From Pseudobdellovibrionaceae bacterium (GTDB taxonomy: Bacteria > Bdellovibrionota > Bdellovibrionia > Bdellovibrionales > UBA1609), in assembly GCA_018663505.1 (NCBI GenBank), contig JABJQG010000048.1, positions 62,001 through 126,000 of the forward strand: a stretch of DNA of 64,000 nt, written 5' to 3'. Every line of letters starts with the position of its first letter. Position 1 is the first letter of the stretch. Positions 28,305-36,150 of this stretch are shown here, piece by piece. Made by a program: the position numbers and the translations under genes. Under the pieces are notes generated by a model. It had not been told where the DNA came from and searched no databases. It worked only from the letters and a program-made list of their open reading frames with translations.

Positions 28305-29345
28305 TTATAATATCTGAATATTTCCACTTTTAGTACGAATATAGGCCCTTCCATTTTCGGAGCCTCTTAGTCGACCTTTTATGACCTTTATATAAGGATA
28401 TCGTGTGACTCTTAAATACCTAGGAGTGTAAAAGTTCCCCTCCACAGTGCCTAAATTCATATTTGCACCACTATTTTTTAATTTTAACTTTACCGCCCCT
28501 TCAAGAGTTTTAACATTAAACTTTAATTCACCGGACAAATCTGCAAAAATAGGTCCGGATTCGGATCGGCCATGAACACTTCCTAAATAATTTAATATTT
28601 TAATGTTGGCAGATTTACTCTTAAAATTAAGTTCTCCCTCACCTTTCACGATTTCCACTTTTCCACGGTTTTGTTGTAAGGTAATATGACCTATGGACCC
28701 ATTCAAGATGGTCTTTCCATCAAAGTTAGAAATCTTCTGCGGTCCCTCTATGGACTGTAAACTCAACTTTGTATTATAACCATTAAAATCCAATTTTCCT
28801 TTGCGTTTGACTATATTCGCTATGCCTTTTTGTTGCTCAACGTGCAAACTCCCCTGCCCCCCAATGACACTCAGTTTCCCTTGCTGTAAATTAATTCTTA
28901 GCTGAGCACTCCAATCATTTATATAGAGATCTCCATGACGCCAAAATACTTCAATATTCATTTCAGGAGCAAATATCACAAGGTTTATCTTGGGTATTTT
29001 TTTTCCACGCAAGGATTTAGCCCAAGTTTCTCTGGACTGGGGTCCTTTAATTTTAACTAAAATTTTACCCACTTTATTTTCATGTTCTCGAGAGGTTTTT
29101 AGTAGCCAATCCTGCATATACTCCTCGTCATCAGCAAAGTTTTGATCATAAGTCGCCACAACCCTTACTTTTGAAACACTACTTTTTTTAAAAGTGATAT
29201 TCCCATGAAATCCTTTTACCTCTAGGACATCGCCTGAAAAATAAGGCACATCGGTTTGCTGTTTATATGCCTCTGTTTTTGCAGCCAATAATAACTGAGG
29301 AATAAAAATCAGAAGCAGAATGTGGCCCATGACACGTTTAATCAT
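28305..29345 (-). CDS. Exported DUF4097-like beta-helix protein
   Basis: 346 aa; ATG follows GGAGAG. A signal peptide (MIKRVMGHILLLIFIPQLLLAA) is followed by repeated short strands with Gly/Asn turns: VKGFHGNITFKKSS, WRHGDLYINDW, QQGKLSVIGGQGSLHVEQ, SESGPIFADLSGELKFN and so on to KSGNIQIL. This pattern is typical of DUF4097/DUF2807 parallel beta-helix proteins. It is probably periplasmic or attached to the envelope; no catalytic residues are recognised. It lies 54 bases upstream of the histone-like gene on the same strand and diverges from the thiolase operon. Confidence 0.75.
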   Translation of the reverse strand: MIKRVMGHILLLIFIPQLLLAAKTEAYKQQTDVPYFSGDVLEVKGFHGNITFKKSSVSKVRVVATYDQNFADDEEYMQDWLLKTSREHENKVGKILVKIKGPQSRETWAKSLRGKKIPKINLVIFAPEMNIEVFWRHGDLYINDWSAQLRINLQQGKLSVIGGQGSLHVEQQKGIANIVKRKGKLDFNGYNTKLSLQSIEGPQKISNFDGKTILNGSIGHITLQQNRGKVEIVKGEGELNFKSKSANIKILNYLGSVHGRSESGPIFADLSGELKFNVKTLEGAVKLKLKNSGANMNLGTVEGNFYTPRYLRVTRYPYIKVIKGRLRGSENGRAYIRTKSGNIQIL

Positions 29346-29444
29346 AAATGCTCTCCATAGTATTAGAATTTTTTACACAGTTGATGTATAAGTGTGGCAC
29401 TCAAGTTCAAGTGTTCAACACAATTACTATATTGGAGATGAATA

Positions 29445-30623
29445 ATGTCAAAATCAACCTATATTCTATCAGCAAAACGAACTCCCATGGGATCCTTTAT
29501 GGGAAGCCTCAGTAGCTTGGCTGCCCCACAACTCGGCGCAACAGTTATTAAGAGCGCCATGGAAACAGCAAATGTCCCCTTTGACAAGGTGGATGAGTGC
29601 ATTATGGGCCAAGTGCTCACAGCGGGTGCAGGACAAGCTCCCGCACGACAAGCTGCTATTTATGCCGGTTTAGAAAAATCAACCACATGCATGACTATAA
29701 ATAAGGTTTGCGGCAGCGGTTTAAAAGCTGTGATGCTAGCAAGTGATTCCATTCAATTAGGTCACTCTCAAGTTGTGGTGGCTGGTGGGCAAGAAAACAT
29801 GTCCTTAGCTCCACATTTACTTTTAGGATCAAGAACTGGTCAAAAAATGGGACCATTAAAAACTGTGGATTCCATGGTTAACGATGGCCTATGGGACCCT
29901 TATAATAACTTTCATATGGGCAATGCCGCGGAAGCCTGCGTTAAAGAATATCAATTTTCTAGAGAAGAGCAAGATGCCTTCGCCATTGAAAGTTACAAAA
30001 AAGCTCAGACAGCACAAAAAAACAATGCTTTTTCTGATGAGATAACAACTGTGGAAATCAAAACCAGAAAAGGCTCCACAGAGGTCAATAGCGATGAGGA
30101 ACCGCAAAAGGTAAACTTTGATAAAATTCCTCAACTCCGCCCAGCATTTGACAAAGAAGGTGCCATAACAGCAGCCAACGCCAGTTCCATAAATGATGGC
30201 GCTGCGGCTCTAGTGCTGGCCAGCGAAGATGCGGTAGCCACCTATAATGCAAAACCCATAGCTAAAATCATTACACACGCGACTTTTGCTCAAGACCCTA
30301 TCTGGTTTACCACTGCTCCTGTGGAAGCCATGAAACGAGCTTTGAAAAAAGCAGACTTAAAAGTAGAAGATATTGACCTTTGGGAAATCAACGAAGCCTT
30401 TAGCGTGGTTACCATGGCTGCCATTAAAGATTTGGAGATTGATGCCAGCAAAGTGAATGTTCACGGTGGTGCTGTGTCTCTTGGCCATCCTATTGGAGCC
30501 AGTGGGGCTCGTATTTTCACAACTTTAATACATGCTTTAAAACAACAAAATAAAAAATACGGAATGGCGAGCCTTTGTATTGGTGGTGGCGAAGCTGTTG
30601 CCGTGATTGTGGAGAACTTATGA
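29445..30623 (+). CDS. atoB: Acetyl-CoA acetyltransferase (thiolase)
   Basis: 392 aa. Interconverts two acetyl-CoA and acetoacetyl-CoA plus CoA. The acylated nucleophile Cys89 lies in [11 protein letters not shown], the active-site His in [10 protein letters not shown], and the second Cys in [10 protein letters not shown]; length is normal. It is the first gene of a three-gene operon with the CoA-transferase subunits: its TGA overlaps the ATG of the next gene (ATGA). With them it would break down acetoacetate or 3-hydroxybutyrate-derived acetoacetate to acetyl-CoA. The gene could also be named phaA or thlA; the biochemical class is certain. Confidence 0.93.
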   Translation: MSKSTYILSAKRTPMGSFMGSLSSLAAPQLGATVIKSAMETANVPFDKVDECIMGQVLTAGAGQAPARQAAIYAGLEKSTTCMTINKVCGSGLKAVMLASDSIQLGHSQVVVAGGQENMSLAPHLLLGSRTGQKMGPLKTVDSMVNDGLWDPYNNFHMGNAAEACVKEYQFSREEQDAFAIESYKKAQTAQKNNAFSDEITTVEIKTRKGSTEVNSDEEPQKVNFDKIPQLRPAFDKEGAITAANASSINDGAAALVLASEDAVATYNAKPIAKIITHATFAQDPIWFTTAPVEAMKRALKKADLKVEDIDLWEINEAFSVVTMAAIKDLEIDASKVNVHGGAVSLGHPIGASGARIFTTLIHALKQQNKKYGMASLCIGGGEAVAVIVENL

Positions 30624-31321
30624 GCCAAAACAAAGTATATAGTTCAGCAGATGAAGCCCTAAAGGGTGTGGCAGATAATATGACCATTTTAGTGGGTGGT
30701 TTTGGACTTTGCGGCATTCCTGAAAATCTAATTTTAGCCCTTAAAAACACTGGGGCAAAAAAATTGACCTGCATTTCCAATAACGCTGGTGTGGACGATT
30801 TTGGTTTAGGTTATTTATTACAAACTAAACAAATTAAAAAAATGGTTTCCAGCTATGTGGGTGAAAACTCAATTTTTGAAAAACAATTCCTAGATAAAGA
30901 ATTAGATGTGGAGTTTAACCCTCAGGGCACACTAGCTGAACGCATTCGTGCCGGTGGAGCCGGTATACCTGGGTTTTACACTCCCACAGGAGTTGGAACT
31001 CAAGTTGCCGAAGGCAAAGAAATCAGAAATTTTGATGGACGTGATTATGTTTTAGAAACAGGTCTTCATGGCGAATTCGCTCTTGTAAAAGCATGGAAAG
31101 GTGACAAATTTGGCAATCTTATTTTCCGAAAAACAGCACGTAATTTTAACCCAATGATGGCCACAGCCGGAAAAATAACTGTCGCCGAAGTGGAGGAGCT
31201 TGTTGAAGTTGGCGAACTTAATCCCGATGAAATACATACACCTGGCATATATGTTCAAAGGATTATCCAAGGTCCTTCATATGAAAAACGCATTGAACAA
31301 AAAACTTTTTTGGAAGGATAG
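30620..31321 (+). CDS. scoA: 3-oxoacid CoA-transferase subunit A
   Basis: 233 aa from ATG 30620, overlapping the thiolase stop; a longer frame from 30575 lies wholly inside the thiolase gene. Features of the alpha subunit: [35 protein letters not shown] and [16 protein letters not shown]. With subunit B it moves CoA from succinyl-CoA to acetoacetate. The third partner in the pathway is the thiolase just upstream. Confidence 0.93.
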   Translation: MSQNKVYSSADEALKGVADNMTILVGGFGLCGIPENLILALKNTGAKKLTCISNNAGVDDFGLGYLLQTKQIKKMVSSYVGENSIFEKQFLDKELDVEFNPQGTLAERIRAGGAGIPGFYTPTGVGTQVAEGKEIRNFDGRDYVLETGLHGEFALVKAWKGDKFGNLIFRKTARNFNPMMATAGKITVAEVEELVEVGELNPDEIHTPGIYVQRIIQGPSYEKRIEQKTFLEG

Positions 31322-31324
31322 ATC

Positions 31325-31987
31325 ATGGCTGAAAAACTCAATCGAAATGATATTGCAAAAAGAATCTCACAAGAAATTTCTGACGGCCAAGTGGTCAACT
31401 TGGGAATTGGCATTCCTACTCTGGTAGCCAATTACATCCCCGATGAAGTAAATATTATGTTACAAAGCGAAAACGGTCTTTTAGGTATTGGCCCCTTTCC
31501 TTTGGAAGAGAATATGGATGCTGATCTTATAAATGCCGGTAAACAAACCATTTCAGAAGCTCCAGGGTCTAGCTATTTTTCTTCTGCAGAAAGCTTTGCT
31601 ATGATTCGTGGAGGACATGTGGACCTTACCGTACTAGGGGCTATGCAGGTGGACGAAAGTGGATCTATAGCTAACTGGATGATTCCTGGAAAAATGATTA
31701 AAGGCATGGGTGGCGCTATGGACCTAGTGGCTGGGGCAAAACGAGTTGTGGTTGCTATGCAACATACAGATCGCAAAGGAAACCCAAAACTACTGAAAAA
31801 ATGCAACCTTCCTCTTACGGGCGTTAATTGCATTCATAAAATTGTTACTGATATGGCAGTTGTGGATATTACAGACCAAGGTTTTGTTTTAAAAGAAACA
31901 GCCCCTGGTTTTAGTGTGGAAGATGTTGTTAAAGCTACTGAAGCACACCTAATCATAGACCCAGAAGTTCGTCCTATGGACCTTTAA
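31325..31987 (+). CDS. scoB: 3-oxoacid CoA-transferase subunit B
   Basis: 220 aa, starting 3 bases after the subunit A stop. VNLGIGIPTLVANYIP is the beta-subunit N-terminal motif, and SENGLLGIGPFP carries the catalytic Glu that forms the glutamyl-CoA thioester. GGHVDLTVLGAMQVD and GGAMDLVAGAKRVVV are also typical. Last gene of the atoB-scoA-scoB operon. Confidence 0.94.
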   Translation: MAEKLNRNDIAKRISQEISDGQVVNLGIGIPTLVANYIPDEVNIMLQSENGLLGIGPFPLEENMDADLINAGKQTISEAPGSSYFSSAESFAMIRGGHVDLTVLGAMQVDESGSIANWMIPGKMIKGMGGAMDLVAGAKRVVVAMQHTDRKGNPKLLKKCNLPLTGVNCIHKIVTDMAVVDITDQGFVLKETAPGFSVEDVVKATEAHLIIDPEVRPMDL

Positions 31988-32063
31988 ATTATTACTACCG
32001 CGCAGCAATAGATTCGCTTATCCTATTGGAAGTAAATTCTTTAGCATATAAGTGGATTGAGAT

Positions 32064-33047
32064 ATGGCTGGTGTAAAAATTGTGCAAAAAGGTGAATACC
32101 TGTTCCGAGAAAATGATTCTTCGGACGCAATGTACGTTATCAAAAAAGGTCGCCTTGCTATTACTAAAGCTAAAGGGTCTAAAGAGATTATTTTAGCAGA
32201 ATTGGGCGCAGGTCAAATGCTAGGTGAAATGGCCTTCTTTGATAACAAACCTCGTTCCGCCGGCGCAAAAGCCATAGAACCCACAGAGGCAATAGCCCTG
32301 CCTTTCGACGCTCTTCATGCTCAATTTAAAACTTTTCCTGAATGGCTAAGAGCCATGGTTAAAACAGTAAACACCCATTTACGCATGGCTAACCAACGTA
32401 TAAAAAATTTAGAAAATACAAATAGCCAAACAGACATTGTATTTCCTCCTCACACCATTACAAAATTATGTGCAATTATTTCTTTAATGGGCTTTAAATC
32501 TGGAGTAGATGAAAAGGGGGTTGGCCTAGTTATCCCCTCACACCAGTTAAGAAACTACACCATTCAAATCTTTCAACAGCCCACTAATAAAATGACCAAG
32601 CTCATAGATGTTCTTGCAGAAATGCAAATCATGAAAACAGAAGACCTTGGCGAGGGACAAATCAAAACCATAATTTTAAACCACGACCTGCTCACTCACT
32701 TTACTGATTGGTACAACAAATACCTTTTTGCCAAAGAGGGAGATAAGGTGACCGTAGAAGAACGTGAGCTTCCCGCTCTACATGCACTCATATTTTACGG
32801 TGAAAAGGTAGAAGAAAAATCAGAAGACAAGGTGACCATCAACCTCACTGCCGCACAAAATGACTCTATGAAAGATTTAGGCCATTTATTTCAAGCCACA
32901 GATGTGGACACGCTCATAGAAAAAAAACTTGTGGATGACAAGATCACAGACGACAAAGGCAATTTAAAAGTCAGTTTCGACCTCACTCAATTAAAAACCC
33001 TACACCCCTTCTGGACCCTCATCTACCGCCTACAAAAAGTAACCTAA
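32064..33047 (+). CDS. Cyclic nucleotide-binding domain protein
   Basis: 327 aa. Residues about 1-115 form a cNMP-binding beta-roll: GEYLFRENDSSDAMYVIKKGRL, then the phosphate-binding cassette GEMAFFDNKPRSAGAKA with the Arg that contacts the cyclic phosphate. The following 200 residues contain two segments that look like winged-helix or helical modules (PSHQLRNYTIQIFQ, MTKLIDVLAEMQIMK) rather than the usual Crp C-terminus. Ligand and target are unknown; DNA binding is possible but not shown. It is 76 bases after scoB, on the same strand, and could be cotranscribed. Confidence 0.8.
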   Translation: MAGVKIVQKGEYLFRENDSSDAMYVIKKGRLAITKAKGSKEIILAELGAGQMLGEMAFFDNKPRSAGAKAIEPTEAIALPFDALHAQFKTFPEWLRAMVKTVNTHLRMANQRIKNLENTNSQTDIVFPPHTITKLCAIISLMGFKSGVDEKGVGLVIPSHQLRNYTIQIFQQPTNKMTKLIDVLAEMQIMKTEDLGEGQIKTIILNHDLLTHFTDWYNKYLFAKEGDKVTVEERELPALHALIFYGEKVEEKSEDKVTINLTAAQNDSMKDLGHLFQATDVDTLIEKKLVDDKITDDKGNLKVSFDLTQLKTLHPFWTLIYRLQKVT

Positions 33048-33057
33048 GCCCCACCCC

Positions 33058-33078
33058 AAAAGGTGCCAGGCATCTTTT
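33058..33078 (+). terminator. Terminator-like hairpin
   Basis: AAAAGGTGCC at 33058-33067 pairs with GGCATCTTTT at 33069-33078 (one G-U pair), 11 bases after the stop at 33047. The T-run is only four bases. It is placed to end the cyclic nucleotide-binding gene, and its symmetry may also act on the minus strand. Confidence 0.5.
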
Positions 33079-33131
33079 GCGGATGCATCAGGTCAATTTT
33101 AAATCACAGGAATCATTCAAATACACAACTC

Positions 33132-33497
33132 CTAATGCCAGTTTTCTTTTTTATATTCTAGAGTCTCATCTTCATCATCTGGCTCAATTTCCACTGAGGC
33201 CTGCTCTTGTTGAGCTAAAATTATGCGTTGTATACCTATGAACTCAGCTAACATTTGATCCTTAGCTACCCTTACAGCTTCCATTAGGTCCACTCCTGAG
33301 CCACGAGAGATCAGTACTCCACCAGAGGACTCCACAGATATCTCTACATTCACCTCTTCCACACCCATAGACGAAAGCAATAATGTTACTTGAGTGTTAG
33401 GTAGAAAATATTCCTCAAGTTCAGAAACATATTGGTAAACAGAGGCCCTATCCCCTGTGGACACGCCTTCGAACCCCTTTAAATTAAGCGTTTTCAT
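33132..33497 (-). CDS. Small S30AE/HPF-like protein (tentative)
   Basis: 121 aa, ATG preceded by AGGAGAATCAC. The arrangement resembles the hibernation-promoting factor fold: LNLKGFEG, a helix SVYQYVSELEEYF, strands TQVTLLLSS, EVNVEISVES and GGVLISRGSG, and a helix LMEAVRVAKDQMLAEF. The C-terminus is acidic (EPDDEDETLE), which is unlike typical ribosome-binding HPF, and the basic surface is weak. I therefore make the assignment with caution; otherwise it is an unknown small cytoplasmic protein. Single gene. Confidence 0.5.
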   Translation of the reverse strand: MKTLNLKGFEGVSTGDRASVYQYVSELEEYFLPNTQVTLLLSSMGVEEVNVEISVESSGGVLISRGSGVDLMEAVRVAKDQMLAEFIGIQRIILAQQEQASVEIEPDDEDETLEYKKENWH

Positions 33498-33689
33498 GTG
33501 ATTCTCCTATTAATATGTCTTCCTACTATTATAAAATCACAGCGAGCTCTTGAACATGGGAAATCTGTTTTATCTCAATTTGTGACGTAAATTGTACGGT
33601 TTTTAAACTAATTACAAAGAATTGTATCTCAAATGAACACAGCTACCAATAGCCCTATGGCACAGGGATTGCTATGTTCTGGGGTATAT

Positions 33690-33798
33690 TGTGGTTCGTT
33701 TTAGTTTTTTCAACTATAAACTTGAGCTAAGCCTTGCTGATTCATTCGTCGGGCTAGAAGACTCAACTTTATAATTCAAAGCACTGAGACGAACCACA
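33690..33798 (+). ncRNA. Nested stem-loop, possible structured leader RNA
   Basis: Three helices nest in one hairpin. TGTGGTTCGT (33690-33699) pairs exactly with ACGAACCACA (33789-33798). TATAAACTTGAG (33715-33726) pairs with CTCAACTTTATA (33762-33773) with one mismatch. CTAAGCC (33727-33733) pairs with GGGCTAG (33751-33757) with one bulge, closing a 17-base loop. It ends 30 bases before the ATG at 33829 and occupies most of the 331-base gap. No U-run follows, so a simple terminator is unlikely. It may be a leader or separate small RNA; it does not match a riboswitch class I know. Confidence 0.5.
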
Positions 33799-33828
33799 GT
33801 GTCATGTAACTCAATAAGGAGAGTTCAA

Positions 33829-34479
33829 ATGAAAACAAAGTGGATAGCAAGTTTATTTGTAACTAGTCTCTTAATACTAGGTATTCCCACTCACTCTTTT
33901 TCCCAAGCACATCCAGAAAAGATTAATGATCTTTCTATTGAAGATGAATTAGCTGAGTTAGAAGTTTTTAACGAAAACGAACATGCGCGCATGATAGACA
34001 AAGAAAATCGCATGGAAATTCAACGTAAAAAGAAACTGGAATCAAAAATTAATCGGCTTTCTAGAAAAAAAGTTCGGCTCAATAAAAATATTAAAATCAA
34101 AACGAAACGCTTTAAAACAAGTTTAAAGGTTGCAGATAGAGTTGAAAAAAAAGCGAACATAAAAGAATCTGAAAAAAACAAACTACAAAGTAAAGTTAAC
34201 CGTTTAAATAAAACTGTGAATAAGGTTGAGTCTCGTGCCATTCGCTCAAAAAATAAATATTTGAAATCTAAAGCCCTCATTAAGGCTCAATACAACAAAC
34301 GACAAAAATTAAACAAACGCTTAAAAAATGCTCAACGTATTATAAGTAAATGGAACAGAGTGATTAAAAGAAAAAATAAACAACTAAGAGGTCTTAAAAA
34401 AACAAATTCCAGTTTAGAACAAAAAGTGATTCAAATTGAAAGAAAGGCAATAGCTAAAAGAAAACAAGCCAAAAGCTAA
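33829..34479 (+). CDS. Exported basic coiled-coil protein
   Basis: 216 aa from ATG 33829, which has AAGGAG upstream. A signal peptide (KWIASLFVTSLLILGIPTHSFSQA) is followed by an acidic stretch (IEDELAELEVFNE). About 170 residues then consist almost wholly of Lys, Arg, Asn, Ser and heptad-spaced Ile/Leu/Val, predicting a long coiled coil with a strong positive charge. No domain is recognised. A positively charged rod in the periplasm could bind cell wall or nucleic acid; this is speculation. Its leader holds the nested stem-loop at 33690. Confidence 0.75.
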   Translation: MKTKWIASLFVTSLLILGIPTHSFSQAHPEKINDLSIEDELAELEVFNENEHARMIDKENRMEIQRKKKLESKINRLSRKKVRLNKNIKIKTKRFKTSLKVADRVEKKANIKESEKNKLQSKVNRLNKTVNKVESRAIRSKNKYLKSKALIKAQYNKRQKLNKRLKNAQRIISKWNRVIKRKNKQLRGLKKTNSSLEQKVIQIERKAIAKRKQAKS

Positions 34480-34584
34480 GCCCAACTCCCACCTGGTTCC
34501 TCTTTTTAGTTAAGTTTCAGTTGCAATTTTTGACCAGGCCCGCTAATGTCCAGCCTGTAATAATTACAAATCCGGGGGGAATTC

Positions 34585-35166
34585 ATGAAATTCATCATAA
34601 TTACACTTATAGCGTCAATACTTCCACTTATGGCTCAAGCCAATAACTATACACCTAAACAGTATTTCGAAGACCGCTGTGATTCCTGTCATGGGTCCAA
34701 ATCCGCAGATTTAAATTCACCCATTTTATGGGGGCAAAACAAAGCTTACCTTATTAAGCAATTACAAGATTTTAAAACAGGCAAGCGCCCAGATCTGCTT
34801 ATGTACGAAACTATGAGTGAAATCGCAAAAAATATGACTGACAAAGATATCATAAGAGTATCAGAGTACATTGGATCCTTAAGTCTATGCGCCTATCCAG
34901 CAGAAAAAATTGAATTCCCTGGCAGCATGACTAAGGGAAAAGCCAAAGCAAGTTCGTGTATGGAGTGTCATAAAAATTGGAACCCCGAAGTTAAAGCACC
35001 TATTCTGTTTGGCCAGAAACCTTTTTATATGCGTCACGCACTAAAGTCTTTTCAATCAAAGTTAAGAAAAAACTCTCCTCTAATGAACACTGAGGCAGAA
35101 CAACTTACTGATGAAGATGTGGATGACCTTAGTCTTTATTTTAGCTCTAACCCAAGGTGCATTTAA
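34585..35166 (+). CDS. Exported diheme cytochrome c (c4-like)
   Basis: 193 aa; ATG follows a GGGGGG run. Signal peptide MKFIIITLIASILPLMAQA, then two heme c sites, CDSCH (residues 32-36) and CMECH (about 125-129). Each sits in a similar half (LWGQNKAYLIKQLQDFKTGKR and LFGQKPFYMRHALKSFQSK), so the protein is an internal duplication as in cytochrome c4. It would act as a periplasmic electron carrier. Followed by a strong terminator at 35208. Confidence 0.88.
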   Translation: MKFIIITLIASILPLMAQANNYTPKQYFEDRCDSCHGSKSADLNSPILWGQNKAYLIKQLQDFKTGKRPDLLMYETMSEIAKNMTDKDIIRVSEYIGSLSLCAYPAEKIEFPGSMTKGKAKASSCMECHKNWNPEVKAPILFGQKPFYMRHALKSFQSKLRKNSPLMNTEAEQLTDEDVDDLSLYFSSNPRCI

Positions 35167-35181
35167 TACTCACAGCACAGT

Positions 35182-35205
35182 ATTGAAATTGAAATTGAAA
35201 TTGAA
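35182..35205 (+). repeat. ATTGAA hexamer, four tandem copies
   Basis: Four perfect ATTGAA units lie between the cytochrome stop and the terminator stem. They do not encode protein. Copy number could vary by slippage, without obvious effect. Confidence 0.8.
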
Positions 35206-35207
35206 AT

Positions 35208-35245
35208 AAAAAATGCCACTGACAAGATCATAGTGGCATTTTTTT
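35208..35245. terminator. Bidirectional intrinsic terminator
   Basis: AAAAAATGCCACT pairs perfectly with AGTGGCATTTTTT around an 11-base loop, with T7 on one side and A6 on the other. It separates the cytochrome gene from the convergent REC-DHp gene. Confidence 0.9.
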
Positions 35246-35285
35246 ATCTAATTTAAAATTGATTCGTAGGCTTAAGTAGATTTAC

Positions 35286-36020
35286 TTAGGCCGCGGACTC
35301 CCCGGATCCGCCTGAATCTTCTGGCTCGACTATTTTAACTGAGCTCTCTGACAGTGGTGAGCTTATATCCATCATCTTAGACTTTTCTGTATATCTCACA
35401 GTCTTATTTGCTTCTACGGCTTTAATTTTTTTAACCACATCAGAAATTCTAGCTAAGCTCTCCTTAATTTTATGGAATGCTTTTAACTCAGACACATCTG
35501 ATTTTTTTTCAAGAATCTTCATAAAGCCAATAGCAATTGTCAGTGGGTTATTTAACTCATGATTGTAGGTAGCTACCATACTTTGCACGGCACTTGTTCT
35601 TTGAAAGGAGATTAACTCTTCACGTAAAACTCTTAATCGAATCATTGCACGTATTTTAAGGTTTATAATATCCGGATCAGTGGATTTAAGCACATAATCA
35701 TCCGCACCAGATTCTATAGCTGTCATTATACTTTTTTTACCATCAGATGAGGTTAGCACTATAATTGGAATTTGCCTAAACCCATCATCAGCTTTCACTT
35801 GTTTACAAAAATCAGGACCATTCATCTCTGGCATCTCAAAGTCTGTTAAAATGCAGTCTATAAACTCACAATTTAACACTTTCATGGCTTCACTGGGCAA
35901 TGATGCCGTAATAACATTATAGCCAAAACCAACTAAAAGCTGTTCTAGACGAGTCAGCACAGCTTTACTATCATCTAACACAAGCAGGTTATAATCAGAA
36001 TTATTCATCACATTTGCCAT
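35286..36020 (-). CDS. Response regulator with a C-terminal DHp-like segment and no ATPase domain
   Basis: About 244 aa. I start at ATG 36020 (AAGAGG just upstream); GTG 36038 and ATG 36008 are alternatives. Residues about 8-125 are a full receiver domain: LVLDDSKAV (acidic pair), LTDFEMP (phosphorylated Asp), VLTSSD and YVLKSTD (conserved Thr/Ser and Lys). Next comes YNHELNNPLTIAIGF, an H-box like that of histidine kinases, and a two-helix DHp pattern. There are no N, G1 or G2 boxes, so the protein cannot bind ATP as a kinase does. It may pass phosphate between its Asp and His, or dimerise with the sensor kinase gene 130 bases upstream. The C-terminus is Ser/Gly/Glu-rich. Confidence 0.85.
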   Translation of the reverse strand: MANVMNNSDYNLLVLDDSKAVLTRLEQLLVGFGYNVITASLPSEAMKVLNCEFIDCILTDFEMPEMNGPDFCKQVKADDGFRQIPIIVLTSSDGKKSIMTAIESGADDYVLKSTDPDIINLKIRAMIRLRVLREELISFQRTSAVQSMVATYNHELNNPLTIAIGFMKILEKKSDVSELKAFHKIKESLARISDVVKKIKAVEANKTVRYTEKSKMMDISSPLSESSVKIVEPEDSGGSGESAA

Positions 36021-36150
36021 ATACCTCTTATCGGCCACAAATTAAAAAATATGAATGAAACTATAAGTAGTATCATTCATTAGGGTGAGATTAAACACAT
36101 CTGCTCTTAAGAATTGTTTAGTTTCAAAATGAGACTTTTGTAAAAAATCT

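Noticed and set aside
27847-28317. 156-codon Phe/Ala-rich plus-strand frame resembling a membrane protein
   Set aside because: It is the antisense of the Lys/Ala tandem repeat and has no independent support.
33055-33090. Riboswitch or second structured RNA after the cyclic nucleotide-binding gene
   Set aside because: The hairpin is short and ordinary; a terminator explains it.
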